Position numbers and translations under genes: made by a program. The notes below the pieces were generated by a model. The model was not told where the DNA came from and searched no databases. It saw only the letters and a program-made list of their open reading frames with translations. A DNA stretch of 64,000 nucleotides from Cacconaster sp045601245 (GTDB lineage: Bacteria > Bacteroidota > Bacteroidia > Bacteroidales > UBA932), in contig JAZRZH010000001.1 in the NCBI GenBank assembly GCA_045601245.1, positions 1-64,000 on the forward strand, given 5' to 3'. Numbering within the stretch: the first letter of the stretch is position 1; every line of letters begins with the position of its first letter. Of this stretch, positions 24,989-33,016 are shown piece after piece.

Positions 24989-26335
24989 ATGGGAGCATTT
25001 CACGCTTACGATATAAGGGGCGAGTTCGGCGTGGACCTGGACGGTGCCTTCGCATACAAGGTGGGATATTTCCTGCCGGAACTCCTCGGTACGGACAAGG
25101 TCCTGGTGGGCTGCGATATGCGCATCTCATCCCCCGAGATGCACGACAATCTGGTCCGTGGCATTGTAGATGCCGGTGCGGACGTTTATGACCTCGGCCT
25201 GAGCACGACTCCGCTCGTGTATTACGCGACGGCCAGGCACGGCTTCAAGGCTTCCGTTCAGATCACGGCATCGCATAATCCGAAAGAGCACAACGGTATG
25301 AAGATATCGCGCGAAAACGCGCTTCCTGTCGGCCTGGACACTGGACTCGGCACTTTGAAGCAGTGGATGGAAGAGGGCAGGCCGATGCCGGTTTCATCAA
25401 AGCCCGGCAGCGTCCATCCGTTTGATATCTCAAAGGAATACATAGACTTCCAGCTGCAGAACAAGGAGGATATATCCAATCTCAAAATCGGTATGGATCT
25501 CTCAAACGGAATGGCGTCCATATTTGTCCACAGCATCTTCGGTGACCAGCCTGAGTATATCTATGACGAGCTCGACGGCACTTTTCCACACCACGAGGCC
25601 AATCCTCTGCTCGCGGAGAACCGTGTCGACCTGGTCAATCTCGTTAGGGAGAAGAAGTGTGATATCGGTGTGATCTATGATGGCGACGCAGACCGCGTGA
25701 TGTTCGTCGATGAGAACGGCGACTTCATGGCTCCGGACCTCATCATCGCGCTTCTGGGCCATTGGTTCCTTGAGAAAAAAGGGGAGAAAGGCATTGTCCT
25801 GCAGGATATCCGTTCATCCAAGGCCGTGGCTGAATATGTCGCTCCTCTGGGCGGCGAAATCGCCACCTGGCGCGTCGGCAGGGCCTATGCGGCGCCGAGG
25901 CTCCGCGAGATCGGTGGGCTCTATGGTGGAGAACTTGCCGGCCACTACTATTTCCGTGATTTCTTCTATTCGGACAGCGGCATCCTCGCATCCATCCTCG
26001 TCCTCAATATTGTCGCAGACTTCAAGCGTAGGGGCGTGAAGATATCGGAGGTGATGAAGAAAATCTCCCGATATGAGAATTCCGGTGAGATCAATTTCAA
26101 ACTGGAGCGCAAGCAGGAGGCGATGAACGCGGTGCGCGACTGGTTTACAGGCAGGGAAGAGGCCACGGCATCAATGGATTTCGACGGTTATCGCGTCGAG
26201 TTCAAGGAGTGGTGGTTCAATATAAGGCCTTCCAATACCGAGCCTTACCTGAGATTTATCTGCGAGGCCTCCGACAAGGCCCTTCTTGAGGAGAAGATTG
26301 CAAAAGTCCGCGAAATCGTGGAATCTTTCAGTTGA
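24989..26335 (+). CDS. manB: Phosphomannomutase/phosphoglucomutase
   Basis: 448 aa from ATG 24989; a longer frame reaching back into def is rejected. It belongs to the alpha-D-phosphohexomutase family, interconverting hexose 6- and 1-phosphates for sugar-nucleotide synthesis. The phosphoserine loop is TASHNPKEHNG (Ser about 101), the metal loop DGDADR, the sugar-binding loop GGELAGHYYFRD, and the phosphate-binding loop RPSNTEPYLR. The N-terminus starts immediately at FHAYDIRG, as in AlgC/ManB. Whether mannose or glucose phosphate is preferred cannot be told from sequence. It converges with rimM. Confidence 0.93.
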   Translation: MGAFHAYDIRGEFGVDLDGAFAYKVGYFLPELLGTDKVLVGCDMRISSPEMHDNLVRGIVDAGADVYDLGLSTTPLVYYATARHGFKASVQITASHNPKEHNGMKISRENALPVGLDTGLGTLKQWMEEGRPMPVSSKPGSVHPFDISKEYIDFQLQNKEDISNLKIGMDLSNGMASIFVHSIFGDQPEYIYDELDGTFPHHEANPLLAENRVDLVNLVREKKCDIGVIYDGDADRVMFVDENGDFMAPDLIIALLGHWFLEKKGEKGIVLQDIRSSKAVAEYVAPLGGEIATWRVGRAYAAPRLREIGGLYGGELAGHYYFRDFFYSDSGILASILVLNIVADFKRRGVKISEVMKKISRYENSGEINFKLERKQEAMNAVRDWFTGREEATASMDFDGYRVEFKEWWFNIRPSNTEPYLRFICEASDKALLEEKIAKVREIVESFS

Positions 26336-26350
26336 AAATAATCTGGCAGG

Positions 26351-26815
26351 CTAGAGCAGCCCGTCGGGAATGGTCAGGTGGATTTCTTTCTTCCTGACCT
26401 TTTTTATGAGGTCTTCGTGGAAAGGAAGGATGACCTCGCGTCCGTTGTAGTCGACGCTCACGCAGGTATTGCCCGCAAAATCCAGAAAATCAGTGATCGG
26501 GCCGATCTTATTCCCGTGTCCGTCACAGATTATACGGCCGATGATGCCGTCTTCCCCCTCCTCGTACTCTCCCTGCATTGAAAGCCGGATCTCGCGGCCC
26601 ACTATCTCTTCCGCCGCTTCAAGGGAGTCGATGTCTTCAAACTTGACGACATATCTGCCGCCCTTCGGCTCGAGTGTTTCAATAAAAAAAGGAACCGGCA
26701 GTCCATCGAATTCGATGAACACCGGTTCGTCTTCCCTGAGTTCCCCAAGAACATCGCCGCTGCGGCCGATAATGACCGCACCGGCTGTTCCGTAGGATTT
26801 CAGAACCTTCAGCAC
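26351..26815 (-). CDS. rimM: 16S rRNA-processing protein RimM
   Basis: 154 aa. Two domains: the N-terminal RimM beta-barrel (about 1-80) and a C-terminal PRC-barrel with LPFHEDLIKKV near the end. It assists maturation of the 30S head and binds S19. The typical GRP/GAxG start is replaced by SYGTAGAVIIG. It directly follows rpsP (2-base gap), the conserved pairing seen in many bacteria. Confidence 0.9.
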   Translation of the reverse strand: MLKVLKSYGTAGAVIIGRSGDVLGELREDEPVFIEFDGLPVPFFIETLEPKGGRYVVKFEDIDSLEAAEEIVGREIRLSMQGEYEEGEDGIIGRIICDGHGNKIGPITDFLDFAGNTCVSVDYNGREVILPFHEDLIKKVRKKEIHLTIPDGLL

Positions 26816-26817
26816 AA

Positions 26818-27387
26818 TTATGCCTCCGGTTGAGCCTCTTCTGCAGGAGCCTCGGCAGCGGCAGCTTCTTCAGCAGCCTTTGCAGCGGCAGCGGCCTCTT
26901 CAGCAGCGGCCTTTGCGGCAGCTTCAGCCTCAGCCTTCTTCTTGGCAATGGCCTCAGCCCTTTCGGCGTTGACCTTTGCTTCAGCCTTTACGGCAGTCTT
27001 GTAGGCTTCGTCCTTTGCAGTGGAGACTGACTGCTTCTTGGAAGCGGTCTTTGCGTCCTTCTCTGCTTTCCAGGCATTCCACTTCTTGTCAGCATCTTCC
27101 TGAGAGAGCGCGCCCTTGGTTACACCACCCTGGAGGTGCTTCTTGAGGAGGACACCTTCGTAAGAGAGGATGCGGCGTGCAGTGGTGGTCGGCTGAGCAC
27201 CATTGTTGAGCCAGGTGAGAGCTTTCTCGCCGTCAAGGACGATAGTTGCAGGATTGGTGTTTGGATTGTAGGTTCCGATCTGTTCGATCAGGCGACCGTC
27301 ACGTGGAGAGCGGACGTCGGTAACCACGATGTGATAGAAAGCATAACCTTTCTTTCCGTGGCGTGCAAGGCGGATTTTAACAGCCAT
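26818..27387 (-). CDS. rpsP: 30S ribosomal protein S16 with long C-terminal extension
   Basis: 189 aa. The first 80 residues are a normal S16 (MAVKIRLARHGKKGYAFYHI, SPRDGRLIEQIGTYNP, GAQPTTTARRIL). The remaining 110 residues are an Ala/Glu/Lys-rich tail, probably helical, that E. coli S16 (82 aa) lacks but that occurs in Bacteroidetes. S16 is an assembly protein of the 30S body. Promoter elements are seen upstream; rimM follows in the same transcript. Confidence 0.96.
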   Translation of the reverse strand: MAVKIRLARHGKKGYAFYHIVVTDVRSPRDGRLIEQIGTYNPNTNPATIVLDGEKALTWLNNGAQPTTTARRILSYEGVLLKKHLQGGVTKGALSQEDADKKWNAWKAEKDAKTASKKQSVSTAKDEAYKTAVKAEAKVNAERAEAIAKKKAEAEAAAKAAAEEAAAAAKAAEEAAAAEAPAEEAQPEA

Positions 27388-27449
27388 TGTAAAATGTAAT
27401 TAAAGTTAATAATTCGGTTAACTTCCTAATCTTCTCGAGAAAAGGTCCG

Positions 27450-27480
27450 CAAATGTAGGAATTATTTGAGTATCTGCAAA
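27450..27480 (-). promoter_or_regulatory. Promoter of rpsP-rimM
   Basis: Minus strand TTTG (complement of 27477-27480), 19 bp, TACATTTG (complement of 27450-27457), giving a leader of about 55 nt before rpsP. Confidence 0.7.
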
Positions 27481-27483
27481 AGA

Positions 27484-27515
27484 AAAATGGCATCCCGTTT
27501 CCAGAACGCCATTTT
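27484..27515 (-). terminator. Probable terminator of the cyclophilin lipoprotein gene
   Basis: AAAATGGC pairs with GCCATTTT, with an inner CGTT/AACG pairing; T-runs flank both sides. It lies about 70 bases after the cyclophilin stop and next to the rpsP -33 box. Confidence 0.5.
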
Positions 27516-27582
27516 CTTACCTTAACTTAACCTATGAAAAAACTACTGTTGATAGTATATATTCAAAGGTCGTGCCAGAATT

Positions 27583-28275
27583 TTATTTTTCAGGGGTGAC
27601 AGAGATAATATCTATTCTGTCAATAGGCCTGTCGCTGAAGTCGGTGGAGACGGAAGCAATCTTGTCGATGACTTCAAATCCGCTGACCACTTCACCGAAT
27701 ATGGTGTATCCGCCGTCAAGATGCCTGCATCCGTTCTCGTCCTGAACGATATAGAACTGGGATCCTGATGACTCCTTGGCCGGGTTCACGCTGTCGCCGA
27801 GTCGTGCGGCAGCGAGAGCGCCCTTCTTGTGTGTGAATCCCGGGATTATTTCTGCAGGAATAGTGTAGCCAGGACCGCCGTTGCCCCACTTGGCAGTCGC
27901 GGTGGTGTCGCGTGTATAAGGGTCACCGCCCTGGATCATGAATCCGTTGATGACGCGATGGAAACAAAGGCCGTCATAGAAGCCGATGTTGACAAGTTTT
28001 ATGAAATTCTCCTTGTGGAGAGGCGTCTCTTCGTAAAGTTTGATGATGATGTCACCCTTGGTCGTTGAAATCTTGAATTTCGGTTCGTAGTTCATCTCTT
28101 CCAAATCTATTGTTGATGTTTCTGTGCTGTCTGCGACTGTAGCGACTTCTGTCTCAGTCGCAGGCTGTTCCACCTCTTCCTCCTGCGTATCGGTCTGGGC
28201 TGGTGATTGCTTCCCGACCTTGCATCCGGTGACGGTCATTGCCACGGCAAGCATAAGGATTAATAAGCGCTTCAT
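27583..28275 (-). CDS. Cyclophilin-type peptidyl-prolyl isomerase lipoprotein
   Basis: 230 aa from ATG 28275 (MKRLLIL); the open frame extends 22 codons further but would skip the signal peptide. Lipobox VTGC, then an acidic/Thr-rich linker, then a cyclophilin domain (about 70-228). FHRVINGFMIQGGDP, GSQFYIVQ and the LDGGYTIFGEVVSG stretch are standard cyclophilin motifs, with the catalytic Arg and the substrate-binding Phe/Gln. It probably helps fold exported proteins at the outer membrane. An upstream gene (BASS transporter) on the same strand is 19 bases away. Confidence 0.93.
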   Translation of the reverse strand: MKRLLILMLAVAMTVTGCKVGKQSPAQTDTQEEEVEQPATETEVATVADSTETSTIDLEEMNYEPKFKISTTKGDIIIKLYEETPLHKENFIKLVNIGFYDGLCFHRVINGFMIQGGDPYTRDTTATAKWGNGGPGYTIPAEIIPGFTHKKGALAAARLGDSVNPAKESSGSQFYIVQDENGCRHLDGGYTIFGEVVSGFEVIDKIASVSTDFSDRPIDRIDIISVTPEK

Positions 28276-28294
28276 TGTAGATGTCTGTATTGAA

Positions 28295-29281
28295 TTATTG
28301 ATTGTCTTCAGGAAGTTTCCTGCCACGGAAAAGCGAGGCAAGCGTAAGTCCGGAGATTATGTGCCAGATTCCCCACCAGGCGGTGACAAAAAGCATACCG
28401 CCGTAGAGAATGCCGGTTTCCGGATTGTTCCAGATTTCGGGCTTGAAGATGTTCGGATTGAGCAGCAGGGTCAGGCCGAGACCGGAATTCTGGATTCCGA
28501 CCTCGATTGTGATGGACCTGCGGTCGCGTCTCGGCAGCTTCATCAGTGCGGCACCGGAGTATCCAGTTGCGAATGCCAGGGCATTGTGCAGAAGGACAAG
28601 CAGGAAAATGAATATGATGTACTTGATGAAGAGCTGCCAGTTGGGGATGAACATTCCGAGAACCATTACGACGAATACGACAATCGAGAAGATGGAGAAC
28701 GGCTTCTTGATCTTTTCGGTGAACTTCGGGCAGAAATGCGCGCAGAGCATTCCGAGCACGATAGGGATGCCGAGGATGATAAAGACCGTGGTGAAGATGT
28801 CCCAGAACGGAATCACAAGCTGCGGAATCGTAAGAGTGTTGGAAAGGCTCGCGTATTTGAGGTAGAGGTTGCCCCACATCCAGAAGTTGAACGGTGTAAT
28901 GACCGGCGCAGCCACCGTGGCGACCGCGGTCATACTTACGGAGAGTTCGACATTGCCCTTGGCGAAGGAGCTCATGAAGTTGGAGATGTTTCCGCCAGGG
29001 CAGGAGGCCACCAGGAGCATTCCAAGTGCCACCATAGGGGTGAGCATCGGGTTGAGCGCGATGATAAGGAGGAATGTGACCAGTGGAAGTCCGAACCATT
29101 GCAGGACCACGCCTGTGAGAATGGATCTCGGATGGATGAAGACATTCTTGAGCGTTTCGAGCTTGATGCCCAGGGCAATGCCGAACATAATGAGAGCGAG
29201 TACGATACTCATTATGATTCCGGTACCGCTGCCGAGATTCAGGGTGACGCTGTCAAGCGATGCCAATTGTTCTTTTATCAT
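28295..29281 (-). CDS. BASS-family (bile acid:sodium symporter) transporter
   Basis: 328 aa inner-membrane protein with about nine to ten hydrophobic helices. It carries the SBF/BASS hallmarks CPGGNISN (about residue 93-100) and EVGIQNSGLG near 250, which hold the two sodium sites in structures of the family. Bacterial members move bile acids, pantothenate or other organic anions, so the substrate is not predictable. It has its own promoter, divergent from feoB, and runs into the cyclophilin gene. Confidence 0.88.
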   Translation of the reverse strand: MIKEQLASLDSVTLNLGSGTGIIMSIVLALIMFGIALGIKLETLKNVFIHPRSILTGVVLQWFGLPLVTFLLIIALNPMLTPMVALGMLLVASCPGGNISNFMSSFAKGNVELSVSMTAVATVAAPVITPFNFWMWGNLYLKYASLSNTLTIPQLVIPFWDIFTTVFIILGIPIVLGMLCAHFCPKFTEKIKKPFSIFSIVVFVVMVLGMFIPNWQLFIKYIIFIFLLVLLHNALAFATGYSGAALMKLPRRDRRSITIEVGIQNSGLGLTLLLNPNIFKPEIWNNPETGILYGGMLFVTAWWGIWHIISGLTLASLFRGRKLPEDNQ

Positions 29282-29311
29282 TTGCTATGTCGTTCTTATT
29301 TAACAAGAATA

Positions 29312-29319
29312 CAAAGGTA
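29312..29319 (-). promoter_or_regulatory. -7 element TACCTTTG of the BASS transporter gene
   Basis: Complement of CAAAGGTA, 30 bases before the start codon. Confidence 0.55.
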
Positions 29320-29366
29320 ATCATTTTTCATAATTAATTGGTATTGCCTCATAGCGCTCCATACGC

Positions 29367-29374
29367 TAAATTTG
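29367..29374 (+). promoter_or_regulatory. -7 element TAAATTTG abutting the feoB start
   Basis: Matches TAnnTTTG; TTG at 29344-29346 is at the right -33 distance (20 bp). Only 4 bases separate the box from the ATG, so the mRNA would be leaderless or nearly so. Confidence 0.55.
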
Positions 29375-29378
29375 CAAT

Positions 29379-31385
29379 ATGAATTGCGATCAGAATTGTG
29401 CGGAATGTCCATTTGCTGCAGTTGAAGCCGCTGAGACCAAGCCGATAGTCGTCTATGTGGTGGGAGACGCCCTGCCGGATGACGGCCTCGGTTTCGGCAA
29501 CAGCCCGGTGCGGTCTTTCTCCCATCGGGGCTATACCGTACGGTTGGTCAATTTCTCCGGAGAATTCTACCATATCGGAAGGAGAATAATTGCCGGCCGG
29601 CCCGACATAGTGCTGAATCTGGTCGATTCGATGAATCTCGAAACGGGACTTCAGCTGACATCCAAGCTTATAGATATGGACTCCAGGATTGTACTGGCAC
29701 TCGGACGTTATGATGAACTCCTGGCGACCGATCATTCGCTGGATATCTCAACTCTCGGGGCTCTCTTCGGATTTCCGGCGCTTGTTTTCGGTGGCGGGCG
29801 CGAGGACCTTGCCAGGCTTCTCTCCACGATTGTGGAGACGTACGAGAAGCCATTCAATCTCAAGAAACACGTCCACGTGCCGTTCGGTGCGGATATTGAT
29901 GAGGCTATCAGCCGCATAACCCCGCTGGTGGCACAGTCCCCGGCTCTCTCGACAGCTTATCACGACAGATATATCGCAGTCCAACTGCTTGAAGACCCCG
30001 ACTATATGAGCCAGGTCATACAAACCGATCCTATGGGCTCACGGATTTCCGAAGCCGCTCTTCACGAAACGAAGAAACTCGCCAGGGAATTCGGGCTTCC
30101 CGTTTCCGAACTTGTTCTCAAGGCACGTGAAGGATTCGTGGCAGGCGCACTTCAGGAAACGCTGCATCATTCGAAAGATTCTTCCGATCATACGCTGACC
30201 CAGAAGATCGATGCCATCCTGACAAACAGATGGCTCGGGCTGCCGATTATGGTGCTCGTGCTCTTCGGCGTATTCGAGGCGACATTCGCCCTGGGCGCAT
30301 ATCCCCAGGTCTGGATAGAGAGCGGTATTGGAATGCTTGCCGAATGGCTGAAAACGGCTATGGCGCCGACGTGGTTCTCCAGCCTGCTGACAGACGGCGT
30401 CGTGCAGGGTGTCGGCTCGGTGCTTGCATTCCTACCGAATATCGTCATACTGTTCCTTTTCCTTTCAATACTCGAAGATTCCGGATATATGGCCCGCGCC
30501 GCGTTTACGATGGACAAGCTGATGCACCGCATAGGTCTGCACGGCAGATCCTTCATCCCTATGCTGATTGGCTTCGGATGCAATGTGCCTGCGATAATGT
30601 CTGCCCGCTCGATAGAGGACCGCAAGGACAGGGCTTTGACGATGCTGATGATCCCGTTTATGTCCTGCTCCGCGCGACTTCCCGTATATCTGCTATTCAT
30701 CGGTGCTTTCTTCGCCAGATACAAGGCGCTGATGCTTCTGCTCATATATACGCTCGCGATAGTCTTCTCCATTGTCTTCGCTTTCATCATGAAGCGTACG
30801 AAGTATTTCCGCAAGGATAATGAAGACTATGTCTCCGAGCTTCCGGATTTCCGTATGCCTACGCTTCGCAACACCGGTGCGCATATCTGGGAGAGGGTGT
30901 CGGATTATCTGAAAAAAATCTCCTCCGTCATCCTTCTGGCTTCAATCATCATCTGGGCTTTGGAGTACTTCCCGGCTGACAGGACTCAGGGCGGCCTGCT
31001 CAAGGAAGAGTCCTGCCTTGCAGACATAGGTAAGGCGATGGAGCCGGTTATGGCGCCCCTCGGGTTTGACTGGAAGATGAATGTCTGCCTGCTCACCGGC
31101 CTGCCTGCAAAGGAGGCGATAGTCAGCACGATGGGAATCCTCTACCATACTGATGACGATGCCTCGCTGGCGGAGGTGCTGCGTGAAGAAAGCGGCGTCA
31201 CACCTGTCGCAGCGCTGGCGTTCATGCTCTTCGCAATGCTCTATTTCCCTTGTGTCGCAACTGTGAATGCCCTGAAGCGCGAAATAGGGTGGAAGTGGGC
31301 CGCATTCACCGTGGTGCATTCACTGCTTCTCGCCTGGGTGGCCTCTTTCCTCGTATTTAATATCGGTTCGCTCATTTTTTCGTAA
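29379..31385 (+). CDS. feoB: FeoB-like ferrous iron transporter with a degenerate G domain
   Basis: 668 aa. The membrane half (about 275-668) is a clear FeoB: LEDSGYMARAAFTMDKLM, GFGCNVPAIMSARSIEDRKDR, FMSCSARLPVY and LTGLPAKEAIVSTMG, with Gate-motif cysteines in place. The N-terminal 150 residues align with the FeoB G domain (IVLNLVDSMNLETGLQLT matches the canonical VVDATNLERNL region), but the GTP-binding motifs are gone: no GxxxxGKT (GDALPDDGLGFGNS instead), NFSG instead of DxPG, GRYD instead of NxxD. A cysteine cluster (C3, C7, C10) opens the protein. No feoA is adjacent. Permease function may be GTP-independent or the gene may serve another metal. Confidence 0.88.
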   Translation: MNCDQNCAECPFAAVEAAETKPIVVYVVGDALPDDGLGFGNSPVRSFSHRGYTVRLVNFSGEFYHIGRRIIAGRPDIVLNLVDSMNLETGLQLTSKLIDMDSRIVLALGRYDELLATDHSLDISTLGALFGFPALVFGGGREDLARLLSTIVETYEKPFNLKKHVHVPFGADIDEAISRITPLVAQSPALSTAYHDRYIAVQLLEDPDYMSQVIQTDPMGSRISEAALHETKKLAREFGLPVSELVLKAREGFVAGALQETLHHSKDSSDHTLTQKIDAILTNRWLGLPIMVLVLFGVFEATFALGAYPQVWIESGIGMLAEWLKTAMAPTWFSSLLTDGVVQGVGSVLAFLPNIVILFLFLSILEDSGYMARAAFTMDKLMHRIGLHGRSFIPMLIGFGCNVPAIMSARSIEDRKDRALTMLMIPFMSCSARLPVYLLFIGAFFARYKALMLLLIYTLAIVFSIVFAFIMKRTKYFRKDNEDYVSELPDFRMPTLRNTGAHIWERVSDYLKKISSVILLASIIIWALEYFPADRTQGGLLKEESCLADIGKAMEPVMAPLGFDWKMNVCLLTGLPAKEAIVSTMGILYHTDDDASLAEVLREESGVTPVAALAFMLFAMLYFPCVATVNALKREIGWKWAAFTVVHSLLLAWVASFLVFNIGSLIFS

Positions 31386-31390
31386 TTTTG
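31383..31390 (+). promoter_or_regulatory. -7 element TAATTTTG formed around the feoB stop codon
   Basis: The box begins with the TAA stop of feoB and ends 6 bases before the ATG of the hemerythrin-LuxR gene. No convincing -33 element; the box could still allow separate, nearly leaderless expression of the regulator. Confidence 0.4.
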
Positions 31391-31396
31391 CATTGT

Positions 31397-32338
31397 ATGG
31401 AGACATTCAATGGCAAAATGAAGATGGCGGAGCTGGTGGAATCCAACTATCCGCTGCTGTGCCTCATCGAAAGAATGGGCTTCCACGGTTCCTTCGGAGA
31501 GAGGACTGTGGATGAGATATGCCGTGCCAACGGAGCCGATACCGGCACTTTCCTGATGCTCTGCAATGTCTATTCGGTGGAAGGATATTCCCCTTCGGCC
31601 GGACAGCTGCGCAGCGCGAGTGTACCGGATATATTGTCATATCTACGACATTCCCACGACTACTATCTCAGCAGTGCGCTCATCTCGCTGTCCTCCTCCA
31701 TCGAGGCGCTCATCGCTCCGTGCAATGAACGGCAGCAGTCTGTCATACGCAGATTCTTCGCTGATTACAAGACCGAACTTGACCGCCATTTCGAGTACGA
31801 GGAAGGCTCTGTCATACCATACGTAAGCGCGCTTATAGCCGGCCGGCGCAAGCCGGACTTTTCCATCCGTCAGTTCGAGGAGAACCACTCCAACATTGAC
31901 GAGACGCTCTCGGACCTGAAGAACCTTGTGATGAAGTCCCTGCCTTCCGAATGCGACGCAGCCGCCCGCACCGGACTTCTTATGTTTATATACGAGCTGC
32001 AGGAGGACCTTGCCCGGCATACGAAGATCGAGGAAGAGATACTTGTCCCGATGGTCCGCCTGATTGAGGACCCCGATTCGATTGATGATTTTTCCGGTTC
32101 GGAGACGGATGGGGCGGGTGCTGGTGCGGAGGAGCTCTCTGATCGCGAAAAGGAGATACTGATAAGCGTAGCACAGGGGCTTCTCAACAAAGAGATAGCC
32201 GACAGGCATAATATCTCCATCAATACCGTGATCACCCACCGTAAGAATATCACCCGCAAGACCGGTATCAAGACCGTTGCCGGCCTCACGGTGTACGCGA
32301 TACTCAACAACCTCATCGATATCAATTCCGTAGAATAG
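31397..32338 (+). CDS. Hemerythrin-like di-iron domain fused to a LuxR-type HTH regulator
   Basis: 313 aa from ATG 31397. An N-terminal segment resembles the ScdA/YtfE N-domain but lacks its Cys pair. A RIC/hemerythrin four-helix bundle follows with all expected iron ligands: H85 or H87, H131, E135, H164, H208 and E212 (motifs RHSHDYY, DRHFEYEEG, ENHSN, ARHTKIEEE). After an acidic linker a LuxR/GerE helix-turn-helix ends the protein (LSDREKEILISVAQGL, NKEIADRHNISINTVITHRKN). Hemerythrin-type centres sense oxygen, nitric oxide or iron, so this is probably a redox- or iron-responsive transcription factor. It lies 11 bases after feoB and abuts queH. Confidence 0.88.
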   Translation: METFNGKMKMAELVESNYPLLCLIERMGFHGSFGERTVDEICRANGADTGTFLMLCNVYSVEGYSPSAGQLRSASVPDILSYLRHSHDYYLSSALISLSSSIEALIAPCNERQQSVIRRFFADYKTELDRHFEYEEGSVIPYVSALIAGRRKPDFSIRQFEENHSNIDETLSDLKNLVMKSLPSECDAAARTGLLMFIYELQEDLARHTKIEEEILVPMVRLIEDPDSIDDFSGSETDGAGAGAEELSDREKEILISVAQGLLNKEIADRHNISINTVITHRKNITRKTGIKTVAGLTVYAILNNLIDINSVE

Positions 32339-32953
32339 ATGGCATCCAATCCTTCTGCATCGGGCTCCGGCGTTCCGGGCCTTGAGGTTCCTGGCGGATC
32401 ATCGCGCGTTCTGCTCCACTGCTGCTGCGCGCCGTGTTCCGGGGCAATAGTCGAGTATCTGGTTCAGAACGGGATCCGGCCTGCGATTTTCTTCAGCAAC
32501 TCCAATATCCTCTCTTTCGAAGAGTATGCGAAGCGCCGCGAAGAGATAATGCGTTATGCGGCGTCTTTCGGTCTTGAGGTGATTGATGACGATTATGACC
32601 ACGAATGCTGGCTCGATGCAGTGCGCGGTCTGGAAAACGAGCCTGAAAGAGGCGCCAGATGCACTGAGTGCTTCCGTTTCCGCCTCTTGCGCGCGGCGAG
32701 GTATGCTGCAGCGAACGGATATGATGTCCTTGCCACGACTCTGGCGTCATCGCGGTGGAAGGACCTTGCTCAGGTAGGAGCGGCGGGGGAGTGGGCCTGT
32801 CTGAAGGTGTCCGAAGAAATGCAGGTGGACGCGTCCGTACTATGGTGGGACAGGAACTGGCGCAAGGGCGGGCTTCAGCCGCGTCGAGATGAGATCATCC
32901 GCGAGTGGGACTTCTACAACCAGACTTTCTGCGGATGTGAGTTCTGCCGCTGA
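32339..32953 (+). CDS. queH: Epoxyqueuosine reductase QueH
   Basis: 204 aa (DUF208). It performs the last step of queuosine synthesis, reducing epoxyqueuosine in tRNA, as the non-homologous alternative to QueG. The cysteine motifs are intact: HCCCAPC near residue 31, RCTECFRFRL in the middle and FCGCEFC at the C-terminus, binding an Fe-S cluster and a second metal. The ATG follows the regulator's stop codon directly. The first 20 residues (Ser/Gly/Pro-rich) may be an extension or the true start may be slightly later. Confidence 0.93.
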   Translation: MASNPSASGSGVPGLEVPGGSSRVLLHCCCAPCSGAIVEYLVQNGIRPAIFFSNSNILSFEEYAKRREEIMRYAASFGLEVIDDDYDHECWLDAVRGLENEPERGARCTECFRFRLLRAARYAAANGYDVLATTLASSRWKDLAQVGAAGEWACLKVSEEMQVDASVLWWDRNWRKGGLQPRRDEIIREWDFYNQTFCGCEFCR

Positions 32954-32970
32954 TTTTGAATACAAACAAT

Positions 32971-32999
32971 AAAAAAGCCGGCCCGAAGGTCGGCTTTTT
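32971..32999. terminator. Bidirectional terminator between queH and the OmpA-like gene
   Basis: GCCGGCC and GGTCGGC (one G-T pair) enclose loop CGAA, flanked by A5-6 on the left and T5 on the right, so it works for both convergent genes. Confidence 0.9.
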
Positions 33000-33016
33000 C
33001 ATATATGTGAGTCAGA

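Noticed and set aside
27534..27599. 21-codon plus-strand frame beginning MKKLLLIVYIQ
   Set aside because: It follows a terminator-like hairpin without a promoter and overlaps the end of the cyclophilin gene; no supporting context. It may be a decayed gene start.
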